From the NCBI GenBank assembly GCA_949739465.1, contig CATIYQ010000115.1, positions 1 to 7,818 on the forward strand: a DNA stretch of 7,818 bases. Reading direction: 5' to 3'. The notes below the pieces were generated by a model. It was not told where the DNA came from, made no database searches, and worked only from the letters and a program-made list of their open reading frames with translations. Source of the stretch: an uncultured Peptococcaceae bacterium (GTDB lineage Bacteria > Bacillota > Dehalobacteriia > UBA4068 > JAAVYR01). The translations under genes were made by a program, and so were the position numbers. Of the stretch, positions 5,965-7,818 are shown one piece after another (position 1 is the stretch's first letter; every line of letters starts with the position of its first letter).

Positions 5965-6435
5965 ATGGACACCACCTGGAGCCCTTATTTTACCCAGCCC
6001 TTTTTCTTTAACAAGCAGCAAAATATGTGGGCAAACCGTTTCCAGCCCACACGCCCCTATCCGTCACCTAATCCACAAAACCCCTGCTGCAACGGGAATA
6101 ACCGCCCAGGAAACAGCAAATGTTTCCAAGTAAATCAGGACACCTGCCAAGTCAATATTAACTTACAGCAACAAAAAATCAACCAAGTCACCATTCGGGG
6201 ACAAGTAACCGACTGCTGCGGCGAGCCGTTGGAAGGTTGCTGCGTTACCCTCTGCAAACAGTGCGAATACAACGGCTGTATAGAATATCAGCCAATACAG
6301 CAAACCGTTACCGATTGCCGGGGCAATTATAAATTCTGTATCGCGCCACCTTGTTGCTGCGAACAATACAAAGTAGTCTTAGCAGAACAAGACGATACGC
6401 CCTCCGGCAGCTGCAACGTCTGTTATTCCTGTTAG
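5965..6435 (+). CDS. Cysteine-rich protein with an Ig-like (carboxypeptidase-regulatory-like) core
   Basis: I do not recognise a named gene. The 156-residue product has 19 cysteines (12%), many as CC or CCC, and no signal peptide or membrane helix. The first 40 residues are rich in aromatic residues, Pro, Asn and Gln. Residues about 74-140 follow the beta-sandwich pattern of carboxypeptidase-regulatory/CnaB-like domains: VTIRGQVTDCCGEPLEGCCV, then QTVTDCRGNYKFCI and YKVVLAE, with cysteines where these families normally have Asp, Ser or Ala. Cysteine-dense small proteins of spore-formers are often cross-linked spore coat components, and others bind metal; either is inference. Start: AGGAG (5951-5955) is nine bases from ATG 5965, whereas the earlier ATG at 5956 abuts that site and cannot use it. 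The gene is flanked by its own possible sigma-K-like promoter and by the strong CDF promoter downstream. Confidence 0.75.
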   Translation: MDTTWSPYFTQPFFFNKQQNMWANRFQPTRPYPSPNPQNPCCNGNNRPGNSKCFQVNQDTCQVNINLQQQKINQVTIRGQVTDCCGEPLEGCCVTLCKQCEYNGCIEYQPIQQTVTDCRGNYKFCIAPPCCCEQYKVVLAEQDDTPSGSCNVCYSC

Positions 6436-6458
6436 ACAAGAATAAGCCCGAAAAACCA

Positions 6459-6488
6459 TTGACAGCATCCCATCATTTCTATTATACT
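6459..6488 (+). promoter_or_regulatory. Strong sigma-A promoter upstream of the CDF leader
   Basis: A perfect TTGACA (6459-6464) and TATACT (6483-6488) are separated by 18 bases. Transcription should begin near 6495, about 155 bases before the CDF start codon. Confidence 0.75.
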
Positions 6489-6494
6489 ACAAAT

Positions 6495-6616
6495 ACATAT
6501 TTTCAGTCAGGTCAGGGGTTTTTCTGACCGGGTTTCTTTTTAGAAACAGCAATCGCGGACTTTGGCGTTTGCGGGGCAATGATGAGATTTTTCACCGTCA
6601 TTGCTCTTTTTCTTTC
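6495..6616 (+). ncRNA. Structured leader RNA of the CDF gene (candidate attenuator or small RNA)
   Basis: After the strong promoter the transcript can fold GGTCAG/CTGACC (6510-6515 with 6524-6529) and GTTTCT/AGAAAC (6532-6537 with 6542-6547). A GC-rich stretch follows (6554-6575), then a terminator hairpin (6573-6607) with a U run. AGCAAT at 6548-6553 could pair with ATTGCT at 6600-6605 and so compete with the terminator, as an antiterminator would. I cannot match it to the manganese (yybP-ykoY), NiCo, fluoride or M-box riboswitches. It may regulate CDF by attenuation or be a separate RNA of about 120 bases. The first hairpin might instead end transcripts of the cysteine-rich gene. Confidence 0.5.
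6573..6615 (+). terminator. Intrinsic terminator inside the CDF leader
   Basis: GGGGCAATGA (6573-6582) pairs with TCATTGCTCT (6598-6607) over ten bases with two G-U wobbles, and TTTTCTTT follows. It sits 23 bases before the CDF ribosome binding site, so it would stop transcription before the gene unless prevented. Confidence 0.7.
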
Positions 6617-6650
6617 ACACCGATTTCATGTTAGGATAAGGAGTCTTCCC

Positions 6651-7601
6651 ATGACCGCACAAATGCAGACAGAAATAGATAACCGTAAGAAAAAATCTTC
6701 ATCAGTCATTTCCCGAGAGGAGAAAATCGCCTATCAAGTTTCCCTTTGGTCCATTGCCATCAATGTGGTTTTAGTTATCATCAAAATGGTTGCCGGCTTT
6801 TTCGCTCATTCCTCCGCGATGATTTCCGACGCTATCCACTCCGCCTCTGATATTTTAAGCACCGTTGTGGTCATCGCTGGGGTCAATATCTCCAATAAGC
6901 AAGCAGATGACGACCACCAATACGGACATGAACGAATGGAAAGTATTGCCGCCCTCATTCTCTCGGCAATGCTCCTCCTCACCAGCTTTATGATTGGTTA
7001 CAATGGACTGGAGAAAATATTTTCTCATAGCAGCGAGCTGGTTATTCCGGGAAAAATCGCTCTACTTGCCGCTGTAATTTCCATTTTGCTGAAAGAAGGT
7101 ATGTTCTGGTACACCATCAAGGCAGCAAAGGCAATTCGCTCCGACGCCCTGCGGGCGGACGCTTGGCATCACCGCTCCGACGCTCTTTCTTCGGTAGGCA
7201 GTTTGTTAGGGATTGGTGCTGCCATTTTAGGTTTCCCCATTTTCGACCCCATTGCTTCCTTGGTCATTTGTCTGATGATTATCAAAACCGCTTACGATAT
7301 TGCAAAGGACGCCATCAGCAAGCTGGTAGATACCGCCTGTGAAGAAGAAATCATTGCCGCTATGACAGAAGTAGCACAAGCTGTGCCAGGAGTTTTACGG
7401 GTAGATTCCATTAAGACCCGCACTTTTGGCTCTAAGTTTTATGTAGATATTGAAATTTCTGCCGACGGCAATTTATCCCTATATGCGTCACACGATATTG
7501 CAAGCTGTGTTCATCACACCATCGAAGAGAAATTCCCCGCTGCCAAGCATTGTATGGTCCATGTAAATCCTTATGAAGAAGGCAAACATCAAGACGACTG
7601 A
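6651..7601 (+). CDS. Cation diffusion facilitator (CDF) metal efflux transporter
   Basis: This 316-residue protein has CDF architecture: six membrane helices (about 30-225) and a cytoplasmic metal-binding domain (about 227-308). The transport site is visible as His63-x3-Asp67 in SDAIHSASD on helix 2 and His173-x3-Asp177 in HHRSD on helix 5. The HD/HD pattern is usual for zinc-type exporters, while manganese types tend to have Asn/Asp-rich sites, so zinc is the leading but unproven substrate. The loop HQYGHERMES (89-98) and the C-terminal Asp266, His281 and His304 fit further metal positions. These proteins export divalent metals in exchange for protons. Start 6651 is chosen because AAGGAG (6638-6643) lies seven bases upstream; the frame is open back to ATG 6579, but that codon lies inside the leader terminator stem and lacks a good site. 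The gene is convergent with acpP. Confidence 0.92.
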   Translation: MTAQMQTEIDNRKKKSSSVISREEKIAYQVSLWSIAINVVLVIIKMVAGFFAHSSAMISDAIHSASDILSTVVVIAGVNISNKQADDDHQYGHERMESIAALILSAMLLLTSFMIGYNGLEKIFSHSSELVIPGKIALLAAVISILLKEGMFWYTIKAAKAIRSDALRADAWHHRSDALSSVGSLLGIGAAILGFPIFDPIASLVICLMIIKTAYDIAKDAISKLVDTACEEEIIAAMTEVAQAVPGVLRVDSIKTRTFGSKFYVDIEISADGNLSLYASHDIASCVHHTIEEKFPAAKHCMVHVNPYEEGKHQDD

Positions 7602-7613
7602 TTTCTGACTTAG

Positions 7614-7654
7614 AAAAAAAGCAGGAAGCTGAAAATTCAGCTCCCTGCTTTTTT
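7614..7654. terminator. Bidirectional terminator between CDF and acpP
   Basis: GCAGG (7621-7625) pairs with CCTGC (7644-7648) and AGCTGAA (7627-7633) with TTCAGCT (7636-7642), with one A-C mismatch between. Seven A precede and six T follow, so it can terminate both the rightward CDF and the leftward acpP transcripts. Confidence 0.9.
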
Positions 7655-7664
7655 ATGTTTGTCA

Positions 7665-7818
7665 TTAGTTTTGGTTTGCTTCGATATATTTTACAATATC
7701 AGCAACAGTAGACATCTGTGCGGCTTGTTCATCATCTACTTTTACGCCCAAAGCGTCTTCCAAGTCCATGATGAGCTCTACCACATCCAAAGAGTCAGCG
7801 TTCAAATCTTCTTTAATC
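7665..7818 (-). CDS. acpP: Acyl carrier protein, C-terminal part (partial)
   Basis: The last 50 codons of a leftward gene enter from the right edge and stop with TAA at 7665-7667. The reading IKEDLNADSLDVVELIMDLE holds the DSL motif whose serine (codon at 7791-7793) carries the phosphopantetheine arm. The acidic helix II that contacts fatty-acid synthase enzymes follows, and the fragment ends with STVADIVKYIEANQN, typical of AcpP. It shuttles acyl chains in fatty-acid synthesis in the cytoplasm. About 25-30 N-terminal residues are outside the window. No other fatty-acid gene is visible; any partners would lie beyond the right edge. A dedicated carrier for another pathway is possible but less likely given the good match to AcpP. 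Confidence 0.92.
   Translation of the reverse strand, partial: IKEDLNADSLDVVELIMDLEDALGVKVDDEQAAQMSTVADIVKYIEANQN

Noticed and set aside
6579..6650. N-terminal extension of the CDF protein
   Set aside because: The ATGs at 6579 and 6582 are in the terminator stem without a good ribosome binding site, and the added residues are unlike CDF N-termini.

Overview
The window looks like chromosomal DNA of an anaerobic, low-to-moderate GC Bacillota (Clostridia or Negativicutes type). Supporting signs are strong AGGAGG-like ribosome binding sites, sigma-A style TTGACA/TATAAT promoters, many U-tailed intrinsic terminators, AT-rich spacers, and a rubredoxin-first 'reverse' rubrerythrin, an oxygen-defence protein typical of strict anaerobes. 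The genus cannot be fixed from sequence alone. I see no rRNA, tRNA, CRISPR array, IS element or phage module.

Layout. 1-153: the last 50 codons of a WYL-domain regulator, then a terminator. 223-526: AT-rich spacer with small repeats and a near-consensus promoter for an orphan small serine recombinase (527-1087). 1088-1286: spacer with a recombinase-side hairpin, an imperfect direct repeat and the rubrerythrin terminator. 1287-1835 (-) reverse rubrerythrin and 1972-3393 (+) MATE exporter diverge from a 136-bp region carrying back-to-back promoters around one strong palindrome. 3456-3881 (-) is a DUF1893 protein, convergent with MATE at a shared bidirectional terminator. Upstream of it, 3967-5634 (-) is a SulP anion transporter with a STAS domain and a lysine-rich tail. 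A 40-bp perfect palindrome separates the two. 5635-5964 is a 330-bp regulatory spacer. 5965-6435 (+) encodes a very cysteine-rich protein (19 Cys in 156 residues) with an Ig-like core. 6651-7601 (+) is a cation diffusion facilitator (CDF) behind a structured leader that ends in an intrinsic terminator. 7665-7818 (-) is the C-terminal part of acyl carrier protein, convergent with the CDF gene.

Most genes are single transcription units with their own promoter and terminator, so this is a patchwork of stress and transport genes rather than one pathway. The clearest links are the divergent rubrerythrin/MATE pair, which may share an operator, and the metal-efflux CDF with its attenuator-like leader. 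The parts most worth a second look are the CDF leader (possible metal-sensing riboswitch or a separate small RNA), the cysteine-rich Ig-like protein with a sigma-K-like promoter, and the shared palindrome between rubrerythrin and MATE. Two start codons are placed downstream of the longest open frame: 5965 for the cysteine-rich protein and 6651 for CDF.
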